Source of the DNA: an uncultured Clostridia bacterium
GTDB taxonomy: Bacteria; Bacillota; Clostridia; Monoglobales; Monoglobaceae
Direction of reading: 5' to 3'
Assembly (NCBI GenBank): GCA_947589045.1
Contig: CANQBQ010000017.1
Coordinates: forward strand, 1-42,825
DNA length: 42,825 nt
This document shows, one piece after another, positions 4,154 to 12,325 of this stretch; the first letter of the stretch is position 1, and each line of letters begins with the position of its first letter. Under the pieces are notes generated by a model. It searched no databases and was not told the DNA's origin. It worked only from the letters and a program-made list of their open reading frames with translations. A program made the translations under genes and the position numbers.

Positions 4154-5908
4154 ATGAGAAAAACCAAAATAATCTGCACACTCGGTCCGTCAACCGACGA
4201 CCCCAAGGTTTTAAAGGAGCTTATGCTAAACGGAATGAACGTCGCGCGTCTCAACTTTTCGCACGGCACTCACGAGGAACAGCTCGCGCGAGCCGAAGCT
4301 GTAAAAAAGCTGCGCGATGAGTTGGATCTGCCTATTGCGCTCCTGCTCGACACAAAGGGACCCGAAATACGCGTAAAAACCTTTAAAAACGGACAGGTGG
4401 AGCTTAAAGCGGGAGACACCTTCACCTTTTACTCCGAGGACGTAGAAGGCGACGAAAACGGCGTTACCATAACCTATCCCGACCTTGCATCCGATTTGTC
4501 AATCGGAATGAGCATACTCATAAACGACGGACTTGTGGAAACAAAAGTAATATCTATCGAGGGAAAAGATATTGTCTGCCGCGTTATGAACGACGGAATA
4601 ATCAGCGACAGAAAGAGTATCAACATTCCCGGCTCTACACTGCATTTCCCGTACATAAGTGAAAAAGACAAAGAGGACATTCTGTTTGCAATCAAGCACA
4701 AGTTTGATTTTGTTGCGGCATCGTTCGTGCGCTCGGCGTATGACGTGTTCGAGCTTAAAAAACTGCTTGATGAGAACGGCGGTTCAAGCATTAAAATAAT
4801 TTCAAAAATAGAAAATCTCGAAGGCGTTGAAAAGATAGACGAAATACTTAAAATAAGCGACGGCATTATGGTTGCGCGAGGCGATATGGGCGTTGAGATA
4901 GCCTATGAGCTTCTTCCCTCCATTCAGAAAACGCTGATTGAGAAATGCTACAAAGCGGGAAAAATAGTAATTACCGCAACTCAGATGCTTGAGAGTATGA
5001 CCCACAATCCGCGTCCGACGCGTGCGGAGTCCTCCGACGTTGCAAACGCGGTGTATGACGGCACAAGCGCGGTTATGCTGTCGGGCGAAACCGCTGCGGG
5101 CTCACACCCCGTCGAAAGTCTGTGCGCCATGGCAAAAATTGTCGAGTGCGCCGAAAAGGAAATTGACTACAAGGATCGCTTCGACCGCGCCAAGCTCGAC
5201 CTTAACGCGGGTGTTACCAATGCAATCAGCCACTCCACCTGCACCACGGCTCACGACCTTGAGGCTACCGCGATAATTACGGTAAGCTGGTCGGGCTATA
5301 CCGCTCGTATGATTTCGAGCTTCAGACCCGCCTGTCCCATAATAGCGGCGGTGCTTTCGCAGCGCGTAAGGCGTCAGCTCAACCTTTCGTGGGGCATTAT
5401 GCCTATAATAAGCGACGAAAAAACCACTACCGACGAGCTTTTCGAGCACGCGGTAGACCGCGCTCTCGACACGGGTCTTGTGCATAACGGCGATTTGGTG
5501 GTAATAACCGGCGGTTCGCCTGTCGGAATAAGCGGAACAACCAATATTTTAAAAGTTCATCTCGTAGGAAACGTTCTGGTCAGCGGTACCGGAATAACCG
5601 ATAAATATGTAAGCGGCAAGATATGTGTCGCAAAGGACTACAACGAAGCGCAACATTCGTTCAGCGACGGCGACATACTCGTTATGCCCCAGACATCAAA
5701 TATGCTCATCTCCATTTTAAGGCGGGCGAGCGGCATCATAGTCGAGGAGGGCGGACTTTCGTGCCACGCCGCAATCGTCGGTATGACGCTTGACATTCCG
5801 GTAATCGTCGGAGCCAAAAATGTTATGCAGATACTCAAAAGCGGCACTGTTGTAACCATAGACGCAAAGCGCGGCGAGGTTTACAGCGGCGTTACAAAGG
5901 TGCTTTAA
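4154..5908 (+). CDS. pyk: Pyruvate kinase with C-terminal PEP-utilising domain
   Basis: Converts phosphoenolpyruvate and ADP to pyruvate and ATP, the last step of glycolysis in the cytosol. The 584-residue chain starts KTKIICTLGPSTDD. It holds the active-site segments MNVARLNFSHG (Arg32, Asn34, Ser36), LDTKGPEIR, the catalytic lysine region IISKIENLEG, the metal-binding VARGDMGVEI and TATQMLESM. The regulatory alpha/beta domain follows (about 355-475). The last 105 residues are an extra phosphohistidine-type swivelling domain (TSNMLISILRRASGIIVEEGG, then CHAAIVG with His538), as in the long pyruvate kinases of Bacillus and many Clostridia. The start ATG has GGGAG upstream. It follows mtrB by 38 bases and precedes the thioesterase by 39, so the four plus-strand genes may be one unit. 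Confidence 0.97.
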   Translation: MRKTKIICTLGPSTDDPKVLKELMLNGMNVARLNFSHGTHEEQLARAEAVKKLRDELDLPIALLLDTKGPEIRVKTFKNGQVELKAGDTFTFYSEDVEGDENGVTITYPDLASDLSIGMSILINDGLVETKVISIEGKDIVCRVMNDGIISDRKSINIPGSTLHFPYISEKDKEDILFAIKHKFDFVAASFVRSAYDVFELKKLLDENGGSSIKIISKIENLEGVEKIDEILKISDGIMVARGDMGVEIAYELLPSIQKTLIEKCYKAGKIVITATQMLESMTHNPRPTRAESSDVANAVYDGTSAVMLSGETAAGSHPVESLCAMAKIVECAEKEIDYKDRFDRAKLDLNAGVTNAISHSTCTTAHDLEATAIITVSWSGYTARMISSFRPACPIIAAVLSQRVRRQLNLSWGIMPIISDEKTTTDELFEHAVDRALDTGLVHNGDLVVITGGSPVGISGTTNILKVHLVGNVLVSGTGITDKYVSGKICVAKDYNEAQHSFSDGDILVMPQTSNMLISILRRASGIIVEEGGLSCHAAIVGMTLDIPVIVGAKNVMQILKSGTVVTIDAKRGEVYSGVTKVL

Positions 5909-5947
5909 GCTGCCCGGTTTTGATTTCTTGATTTAAGGAGAGTTCAG

Positions 5948-6367
5948 ATGTTCAGCACAAAAATTGAGGTCAGATATTGCGAGACAGACCGAATGGGAGT
6001 CGTTCACCACTCGCGCTATTTCCCGTGGTTCGAGGTGGCGCGTACCGAGTTTTTCAAGCAGGGCGGTATGTCCTACGACGAGGTGGAAAAGCGCGGAGTT
6101 ATGTTCCCGCTGGTGGATTGCTACTGCAAATTTATAGAAGGCGCGCAGTACGGCGATACGGTCAAGATTGAAGTGGAGCTTGAAAAGCTCGGCGTTGCGA
6201 AGTGCCAATTCAGCTACCGCGTTATAAGATGCCCGGACGACGTGCTTCTCGCAAACGGCTGTACCACTCACGGATTCACAGACCTCTCCTTTAAACCGCT
6301 GAATATAAAGAAGTCGTATCCCGATATATACGAAATGCTCTGCAAACTGTGTGGTGAATTTAATTGA
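5948..6367 (+). CDS. Acyl-CoA thioesterase, hotdog fold (YbgC/4HBT family)
   Basis: A 139-residue single hotdog-domain protein expected to hydrolyse acyl-CoA thioesters in the cytosol; the natural acyl group is not predictable. The N-terminal signature RYCETDRMGVVHHSRYFPWFEVAR contains the catalytic Asp14 and the conserved tyrosine/His region of the 4-hydroxybenzoyl-CoA thioesterase/YbgC group. Length is typical. The ATG at 5948 has AAGGAGAG (5936-5943) at good spacing. Its stop overlaps the start of the next gene (TTGA at 6364-6367), so it is translationally coupled to the phospholipid gene pgsA. That link hints at a role near lipid metabolism. Confidence 0.88.
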   Translation: MFSTKIEVRYCETDRMGVVHHSRYFPWFEVARTEFFKQGGMSYDEVEKRGVMFPLVDCYCKFIEGAQYGDTVKIEVELEKLGVAKCQFSYRVIRCPDDVLLANGCTTHGFTDLSFKPLNIKKSYPDIYEMLCKLCGEFN

Positions 6368-6924
6368 TACCTAATATTTTAACAACGCTGAGGCTTTTTA
6401 TGGTTCCTCTTTTCCCGTATCTCGTCTATCGGGACAACGTAATAGCGGCGGTCACGGTTTTCCTGATTTCGGGAATTATGGATATGGTGGACGGCTACAT
6501 CGCGCGAAGGTTTGATATGATAACCAACTTCGGAAAGGTGTATGACCCCTTTGTGGACAAGCTTATGCAACTTACCGTGCTGGTGAGTCTGACGGTCGCA
6601 AAATGGATCCCCGTGTTCGCGGTCATAATCATAATCGTAAAAGAGCTTGCGATGATAGTTACCGGCGCGGTTCTGTACCGCAAAAACATTGTGGTATATT
6701 CAAATTGGTACGGCAAAGCGGGAACGGTCACGTTTTACGCGATAATTTTTTCAATGATTATTTTTCACGACATTATGCCGGAGACCATCAAATACGCTCT
6801 GCTCTGGTTCCTGGCAGCCGTTATGATTGCCGCCGCGATAGGTTATTTGATAAAGTTTTCAAAAGATGCGAAGAACAGCGTTAATAAAGGGAATAACGGA
6901 AATACAAAAATCCACTCCGCATAG
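6364..6924 (+). CDS. pgsA: CDP-diacylglycerol-glycerol-3-phosphate phosphatidyltransferase
   Basis: An integral membrane enzyme that joins CDP-diacylglycerol and glycerol-3-phosphate to make phosphatidylglycerol phosphate. The complete CDP-alcohol phosphotransferase motif is visible: Asp40, Asp43-Gly44, Ala47-Arg48, Gly57, Asp61 and Asp65 in the DxxDGxxAR(x)8GxxxDxxxD spacing. Several hydrophobic spans follow (about 75-98, 120-135, 142-165). At 186 residues it is the usual PgsA size, and the N-terminal PNILTTLRL is typical of PgsA rather than of other family members. It starts at a TTG that overlaps the thioesterase stop. A different head-group acceptor cannot be excluded from sequence alone. 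Confidence 0.9.
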   Translation: MIPNILTTLRLFMVPLFPYLVYRDNVIAAVTVFLISGIMDMVDGYIARRFDMITNFGKVYDPFVDKLMQLTVLVSLTVAKWIPVFAVIIIIVKELAMIVTGAVLYRKNIVVYSNWYGKAGTVTFYAIIFSMIIFHDIMPETIKYALLWFLAAVMIAAAIGYLIKFSKDAKNSVNKGNNGNTKIHSA

Positions 6925-6938
6925 CAGAGTGGATTTTT
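6906..6938. terminator. Bidirectional terminator between pgsA and leuS
   Basis: AAAAATCCACTC (6906-6917) and GAGTGGATTTTT (6927-6938) form a 12-pair stem with T-runs on both strands. It serves the convergent pgsA (+) and leuS (-). Confidence 0.92.
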
Positions 6939-6945
6939 TATTTAA

Positions 6946-9417
6946 TTATTTTACAACCACATTTATCAGCTTGTTGGGAACGGGAATTACCTTGACGATT
7001 TGCCTGCCTTCGGTCAGCTTCTTTATCTTCTCGTTCTCCAGCGCGACGGTTTTCAACTCCTCAGCCGACGCGTCCGCCGCAATCATAATTTTGTCCTTTA
7101 TTTTACCGTTGATTTGAACGACTATCTCAACCTCCGAAACAACGATCGCCTGCTCGTCGTATGCGAGCCATTTTTCGGATGTGAGGTCGGACGTCCTTCC
7201 GATGCGCTCCCACATCTCGGAAGCAACGTGCGGCACAAACGGCGACAGCAATATAATCAACGACGTTACCGTCTCGCCGATAAGCGGCTTGTTATAGCTC
7301 GCCTTGTCGGTGTTCTCTTTATACAAATACAGAGCGTTTACCATTTCCATAATACTGCTTATAGCGGTATTAAAGCTGAACCTCTCAAAGTCCTCGGTGA
7401 CCTTTTTAATGCTTGAGTGAACCGCAAAGCGGAGCTTCTTCTCGTCCGCATTAAGAGACGCCGCGTCAACCTTATCGTCCGACATATAATCTTTGAGGTC
7501 CTCGACAGCTCTCCACACTCTGTTTATAAACTTGTAGGAGCCTTCGACCGCCGAATCGTTCCAGTCGAGGTCGCGTTCGGGCGGTGCGGCAAACAGTATA
7601 AACAGTCTTGCGGTATCCGCGCCGTACTTGCCGACTATTTCTTCGGGGCTTACGACGTTTCCGATTGACTTCGACATCTTGGAGCCGTCCTTCAGCACCA
7701 TACCCTGCGTCAACAGATTTTCAAACGGCTCATCGCACGAAACGTAGCCGAAATCGTGGAGCGCCTTGGTGAAAAATCTCGCATACAAAAGGTGCAGTAT
7801 GGCGTGCTCGACGCCGCCGATGTACTGGTCGACATTCATCCAGTAATCCGTCTTTTCCTTTGAAAACGGAAGCTCGGTATTATGCGGGTCGCAATACCTG
7901 AGATAATACCACGACGAGCAAACGAACGTGTCCATCGTGTCAACGTCGCGCGTTGCGTGACCGCCGCACACCGGACAGGTGGTGTTTACAAATTCCTTGC
8001 ACTCTTTGAGCGGAGACTCGCCCTGACCCGTAAATTTAACATTTTCGGGAAGCATAACCGGCAAATCCGATTCGGGAACGGGAACCACGCCGCACTTATC
8101 GCAGTAAACGATGGGTATGGGCGCGCCCCAGTATCTCTGACGCGAAATAAGCCAGTCGCGCAAACGGAAGTTGACCGTTCTCTTGCCTATTCCCTTTTCT
8201 TCGACATAATCCGTTATTTTTTTGATTGCCTCTTTATTGTCAAGCCCGTCGAACTGACCCGAATTTTCCATTATGCCCTCTGCGGCAAACGCGGCGGTCA
8301 TATCCTCGGACTTCATATTCTGACCCTCGGGCTGAATTACAATCCTTATCGGAAGATTATACTTCTTTGCAAAGTCATAGTCTCTCTGGTCGTGCGCGGG
8401 AACGCCCATAACAACGCCCGTGCCGTAATCGAGGAAGACATAGTTTGCGAGATACAGCGGTACCTTTTCGCCGTTTAGCGGGTTTATAACATACACGCCG
8501 GTAAACTCGCCCTCTTTTTCGGTATCGGTGGCGGAGCGCGTAATTTCGTTGAGCTTTTGCACCTTATTTATAAACGCTCTGCACTTTTCTTCTTCGGGCC
8601 TGCCCGCGATGAGCTTTTCCACAATGGGATGCTCGGGTGCTATGACCATATACGAAACGCCGAAAATGGTGTCGGGCCTTGTGGTATATACGGTGAGACT
8701 TTCGTCGCTGCCGTCGATTTTAAACTGTATTTCAGCACCCTCGCTCCTGCCTATCCAGTTGGACTGCATAGACTTTACTTTATCAGGCCAGCCGCTGAGC
8801 TTATCTATATCGTCGAGCAGACGCTGAGCATAATCCGTAATCTTAAAGAACCACTGTTCAAGTTCCTTCTTGACTACCTCGCTCTTACATCTGTCACAGT
8901 GTCCGCCGACTACCTGCTCGTTGGCAAGCACCGTCTTACAGGACGGGCACCAATTCACATACGACATCTTTTTATAAGCCAGACCGTGCTTATAGAGCTG
9001 AAGGAATATCCACTGCGTAAATTTGTAATAGTCGGGCTTTGCGGTCGCGACCTCTCTGTCCCAGTCGTAGCTGAGTCCGAGTCTTTTGAGTTGACGTCTC
9101 ATATTGTCGACGTTTGACCACGTCCAGTCCGACGGCTTAACGCCGTGCTGAATTGCCGCGTTTTCCGCGGGCAGACCGAAAGAGTCCCAGCCCATCGGGT
9201 GAAGGACGTTATAGCCCTGCATCTTCTTGTAGCGCGCCACAACATCGCCTATCGAGTAGTTACGCACATGACCCATATGTAGGTTTCCCGACGGATACGG
9301 GAACATTTCAAGCGCGTAATACTTGGGCTTTTCCGAGCTTTCATCGATACTGAACGTACCGTTTTCGCTCCACTTTTTTTGCCATTTGGTTTCGATTTCC
9401 TCAAAATTGTATCTCAT
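6946..9417 (-). CDS. leuS: Leucyl-tRNA synthetase
   Basis: Charges tRNA-Leu with leucine in the cytosol. The 823-residue chain has the class Ia signatures HMGH (residues 47-50) and KMSKS (580-584). It also has a CPSC...CDRC zinc-binding insertion (about 155-180), the connective-peptide editing domain (about 225-420) with TTRPDTIFG and the HDQRDYDFA segment, and the C-terminal anticodon-binding and tRNA-contact domains. Length is normal for bacterial LeuRS. AAGGAGG lies just upstream of the ATG (complement of 9417-9415). It follows rsfS by 21 bases and appears to be the last gene of the nadD-yqeK-LCP-rsfS-leuS group. No T-box leader was seen before it. Confidence 0.98.
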   Translation of the reverse strand: MRYNFEEIETKWQKKWSENGTFSIDESSEKPKYYALEMFPYPSGNLHMGHVRNYSIGDVVARYKKMQGYNVLHPMGWDSFGLPAENAAIQHGVKPSDWTWSNVDNMRRQLKRLGLSYDWDREVATAKPDYYKFTQWIFLQLYKHGLAYKKMSYVNWCPSCKTVLANEQVVGGHCDRCKSEVVKKELEQWFFKITDYAQRLLDDIDKLSGWPDKVKSMQSNWIGRSEGAEIQFKIDGSDESLTVYTTRPDTIFGVSYMVIAPEHPIVEKLIAGRPEEEKCRAFINKVQKLNEITRSATDTEKEGEFTGVYVINPLNGEKVPLYLANYVFLDYGTGVVMGVPAHDQRDYDFAKKYNLPIRIVIQPEGQNMKSEDMTAAFAAEGIMENSGQFDGLDNKEAIKKITDYVEEKGIGKRTVNFRLRDWLISRQRYWGAPIPIVYCDKCGVVPVPESDLPVMLPENVKFTGQGESPLKECKEFVNTTCPVCGGHATRDVDTMDTFVCSSWYYLRYCDPHNTELPFSKEKTDYWMNVDQYIGGVEHAILHLLYARFFTKALHDFGYVSCDEPFENLLTQGMVLKDGSKMSKSIGNVVSPEEIVGKYGADTARLFILFAAPPERDLDWNDSAVEGSYKFINRVWRAVEDLKDYMSDDKVDAASLNADEKKLRFAVHSSIKKVTEDFERFSFNTAISSIMEMVNALYLYKENTDKASYNKPLIGETVTSLIILLSPFVPHVASEMWERIGRTSDLTSEKWLAYDEQAIVVSEVEIVVQINGKIKDKIMIAADASAEELKTVALENEKIKKLTEGRQIVKVIPVPNKLINVVVK

Positions 9418-9438
9418 TTTAAACTCCTCCTTACAAGC

Positions 9439-9798
9439 CTAACCTGCTATGACATCAGCCACGTCTATACGCGGAGCGTCCTGCCATACGTGTTCCAAAT
9501 CGTAAAAGTCGCGCGTTTCGGGCAGGAACAAATGCACCAGAACGCCCTCGTAGCCAAGCAAAATCCAGCTTGCTCCGCTGTAACCCTCTTTATTTGTCTT
9601 ACGTATGCCTGCCTTTTCGGTTTCTTCTTCAACATAATCGCAAAGAGCCTTTAGCTGAGTGCTCGAATTTCCCGTCGCAATAAGAAAGTAATCTGCAATC
9701 GTGGTAAGCTCTCTGACCTCGAGCAGCTTAATATTCGACGCTTTCTTGCTGTCCAGCAGCTTTGCAATATTTTTAGCAATAGTAATGGGTTCTGTCAT
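9439..9798 (-). CDS. rsfS: Ribosomal silencing factor RsfS
   Basis: A 119-residue protein of the RsfS/Iojap family. It binds ribosomal protein uL14 and blocks joining of the 30S and 50S subunits when nutrients are scarce. Typical segments are ELTTIADYFLIATGNSSTQLKAL and GYSGASWILLGYEGVLVHLF, followed by the aromatic, acidic end (ETRDFYDLEHVW). I chose the ATG at 9798 because AAGGAGAT lies 3-10 bases upstream; an upstream in-frame start at 9825 would lie inside the preceding gene. It follows the LCP gene so closely that its ribosome site overlaps the LCP stop. The order nadD-yqeK-LCP-rsfS is conserved in Clostridia. Confidence 0.95.
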   Translation of the reverse strand: MTEPITIAKNIAKLLDSKKASNIKLLEVRELTTIADYFLIATGNSSTQLKALCDYVEEETEKAGIRKTNKEGYSGASWILLGYEGVLVHLFLPETRDFYDLEHVWQDAPRIDVADVIAG

Positions 9799-9808
9799 AA
9801 ATATCTCC

Positions 9809-11053
9809 TTAAAAATTAAAATCACTGCCTATTATAAGCTTTACATCAACGCCCTTTTCTTCGTCCGCCGCCTCAGGCTCGGACACCGAAAGGTCTTCAT
9901 ATATTTTTTGGATTTCCTCGGACGCGTGTTTTGCGGAATAATCCACGAGGGTGGAGTGTTTAACCGTCTTGGCGCCCTTTTTCTTTGATACGACATTAAA
10001 GCCGTAAGACGTCAGCGTGTCTCCCGTCAGCTCAAGCAAATCCATATCGGCGTTGCTGAGTCCGCTTGCGTCCTCTATCGCAACCTTTATATACTTATTC
10101 TTCCTTGAACTCACCTCGGAGTTTACGGGAACCGCGCCGCCGCTCGGAGTAAAGCTGTTTGCAATAAGCTCGGCGGTAGCGTCCTTGTCCGCGACGAAGT
10201 ACGAAACTCCGTTTATATAATCCGCATTTCCCGGAAGCTGATGGAACTTTATGTTTTCCTTATTCATTTTCAAGCCGGAGGTTATATAATTCAAAAGCTC
10301 GCTGCTCGAAAAATTCGTTGTGGTGTTTTTAAGCACAACGCTCAGAAGCTTCGGCGCTTTTATGACCGACGAAGGGCTGAGAAGCTTGTCGATAAGGCTT
10401 TCGTAAAACGACTGCTGAGCCGCGATACGTCCCAGGTCGCCGTTTCCGTAACCGCCGCCCGAATTGCCCTTTCGGTAGCGCATAAACATCTCCGCCTGCT
10501 TTCCGTTTAGCGTCTGTTCGCCGGGATACAGGTCTATATAAAGGCTTTGCACGGGGTCGGTGTAATACATACGGATAGGCACGTTTACGGTCACTCCGCC
10601 TATCGCGTCAACCGCATCTCTGAAGCCCTTGAACGAAACGACCGCAAACTTATCCGCCTTCAGCCCCGTCACCGTCTCAATCTCTTTGAACAAGGTCTTT
10701 TCCTTGTCCGCAGAGCCGTATGCCGAGTTAATCTTTTTGTCGGCGCGGTCGTTCTCAACATATGTGTCACGAGGAATCTGAAGCACATTAAGCGTCCCCG
10801 CGGCGAAGTCGTACTGACACACCATAATTATGTCGGTTCGGTAGCCGTCGTCGTCAACGCCCGCCACGACAAAGTTCTGATAAGACTTTGAAAAGGCAGG
10901 GTTATTATCCCAAAACTTAAAGTTTATCGGTTCGCCGCTGATATGCGCCGACACGCACACATAGCCGACATATGCTGCCAAAAACAAAACAAGCAACGTC
11001 AAAAATATTTTAAACGGCGACTTTATTTTCCTCTGCGGCTTTTTTCTCCTCAT
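9809..11053 (-). CDS. LytR-CpsA-Psr (LCP) family cell-wall ligase
   Basis: A membrane-anchored phosphotransferase expected to attach teichoic-acid-like or capsular polymers from a lipid carrier to peptidoglycan. After a basic cytoplasmic start, one transmembrane segment (about residues 13-34) leads to the LCP domain (about 58-250). Conserved charged positions appear in GYRTDIIMVCQYD, LQIPRDTYV, ADKKINSAYG and MRYRKGN...DLGRIAAQQ. A LytR_C domain occupies about 318-414 (KVAIEDASGLSNADMDLLELTGDTLTSYGF is its opening), separated by a Gly/Ser linker. The ATG at 11053 is preceded by AGAGGA. The polymer it attaches cannot be told from the sequence. Confidence 0.93.
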   Translation of the reverse strand: MRRKKPQRKIKSPFKIFLTLLVLFLAAYVGYVCVSAHISGEPINFKFWDNNPAFSKSYQNFVVAGVDDDGYRTDIIMVCQYDFAAGTLNVLQIPRDTYVENDRADKKINSAYGSADKEKTLFKEIETVTGLKADKFAVVSFKGFRDAVDAIGGVTVNVPIRMYYTDPVQSLYIDLYPGEQTLNGKQAEMFMRYRKGNSGGGYGNGDLGRIAAQQSFYESLIDKLLSPSSVIKAPKLLSVVLKNTTTNFSSSELLNYITSGLKMNKENIKFHQLPGNADYINGVSYFVADKDATAELIANSFTPSGGAVPVNSEVSSRKNKYIKVAIEDASGLSNADMDLLELTGDTLTSYGFNVVSKKKGAKTVKHSTLVDYSAKHASEEIQKIYEDLSVSEPEAADEEKGVDVKLIIGSDFNF

Positions 11054-11065
11054 ATAATTATTCCT

Positions 11066-11647
11066 CTATGAATTAAGTAATATGTAATTTCGTGCGTTAA
11101 TTGTATTCGGCTCGACCGCAAGCCCTCGTTTTATCAAATCCAAAATCGTCTCGTCAATTCCGAGAACTATCGCCTTGTCAATATCCTCGTATGCCAGTTT
11201 TCTCAGCCGTTCAACTCCGTCAAAACTGCGGTTCGGCTCTATGTAATCCGCGATATATATTATCTTGGTCAGGATACCCATATCCGCCTTGCCCGTCGTA
11301 TGAAAGAATATCGCGTCATAAATTTCCTCGTCGTCAATACCGAACTTTTCGCGCACCACGCAGGCTCCGAGCGCACCGTGAAGCGTCTTTGGCGCGCTCG
11401 AGGCGACCTCGCTTACCGAAACGCCGTACTTTTTAAGCTCGTCCGCCATTTTTTCGGGAGGGAACTCTTTCATATAATCGTGAAGAAGCCCCGCGACGTA
11501 GGCTTTATCGGTATCCGCGCCGTATCTCTCCGCGAGCTTTACGGCTTCATCCGCGACGCCGAGCGAGTGGGTATACCGCTTTTCGCTCAGATTTTCCTTC
11601 AAGCGGGCTTTTACGCTCTCAATGTCAAGTTTTTCAAGACAAAACAT
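11066..11647 (-). CDS. yqeK: YqeK-type HD hydrolase (Ap4A hydrolase)
   Basis: A 193-residue HD-domain metal-dependent hydrolase. YqeK proteins of Firmicutes split diadenosine tetraphosphate symmetrically to ADP. The metal ligands are visible: His27 (RYTHSLGV), His56-Asp57 (GLLHDYMK), the HGALGA histidine and the late FHTTGKADM and IIYIADYIEPNR segments. Length is typical. The ATG at 11647 has GGTGAT upstream. It lies 30 bases after nadD and 12 before the LCP gene, the standard cluster in Clostridia. Confidence 0.92.
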   Translation of the reverse strand: MFCLEKLDIESVKARLKENLSEKRYTHSLGVADEAVKLAERYGADTDKAYVAGLLHDYMKEFPPEKMADELKKYGVSVSEVASSAPKTLHGALGACVVREKFGIDDEEIYDAIFFHTTGKADMGILTKIIYIADYIEPNRSFDGVERLRKLAYEDIDKAIVLGIDETILDLIKRGLAVEPNTINARNYILLNS

Positions 11648-11677
11648 AACAAATCACCAATTCCGCAATAATTGCCT

Positions 11678-12289
11678 TTAATGATATAAATTTCTGGATT
11701 TTATATATTCCTCCACGCGTTCCGGAATCATATATTTGTACGGAAGCCCGCTTTTTATGCGGTTCCTTATGTCGGTCGAGGAAAATTCTATGACAGGCAT
11801 ACCGAGGCGGTGGATACTCGCTCCGTAACTCTCGGCAACCTCCTCTATCTCCTCGTTTATTTTCGGGTGCCTCTGCGAAATTCTGTCGGCGACAATAATT
11901 TCGCAATTCGGGAAAATACGCTCGGGATGGTACCAAGACCCCATCTCGGCGGCGGAGTCCGCGCCGACTATGAAAAAGAGCCTGTCGTCCGCGTATATCT
12001 TTTTCAGCTTTTCGAGGGTAGCGTAGGTGTAGCTCACCTCGTCAGACCTAACCTCTATGTCGCACAGCTCGAAATCGGGACTTCCGCCTATCGCCAGCCT
12101 TGTCATTTCAAGGCGGTCGAGCGGAGAAATTCCGGTGCCGTCTTTATGCGGCGGCGTTCCGTTGGGCATAAACAAAACCTTGCTGAGCCCATACTCGCAC
12201 ACGGCGTACTCCGCCATAATCAGATGTCCTATATGCGGAGGGTTGAACGTCCCTCCCAATATGCCTATTTTCAAGCCGCCGTGCGCCAA
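11678..12289 (-). CDS. nadD: Nicotinate-nucleotide adenylyltransferase
   Basis: Adenylates nicotinic acid mononucleotide with ATP to form deamido-NAD, a step of NAD synthesis. The nucleotidyltransferase motif GGTFNPPHIGH (residues 12-22) and the C-terminal EFSSTDIRNRI motif are both present, together with FIVGADSAAEMGSWYHPERI. The product is 203 residues from the TTG at 12289; a second TTG at 12274, directly before KIGILGG, is an alternative start because the ribosome site (GGGGA) is mediocre. It follows the propeller-protein gene by 36 bases and leads into yqeK. Confidence 0.95.
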   Translation of the reverse strand: MAHGGLKIGILGGTFNPPHIGHLIMAEYAVCEYGLSKVLFMPNGTPPHKDGTGISPLDRLEMTRLAIGGSPDFELCDIEVRSDEVSYTYATLEKLKKIYADDRLFFIVGADSAAEMGSWYHPERIFPNCEIIVADRISQRHPKINEEIEEVAESYGASIHRLGMPVIEFSSTDIRNRIKSGLPYKYMIPERVEEYIKSRNLYH

Positions 12290-12325
12290 ATGCGTCCCCG
12301 CTTTCTTAGTTATTTTTTATTATTT

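Noticed and set aside
9418-9438. A T-box leader before leuS
   Set aside because: The gap to rsfS is only 21 bases, and no specifier loop or T-box sequence is present.
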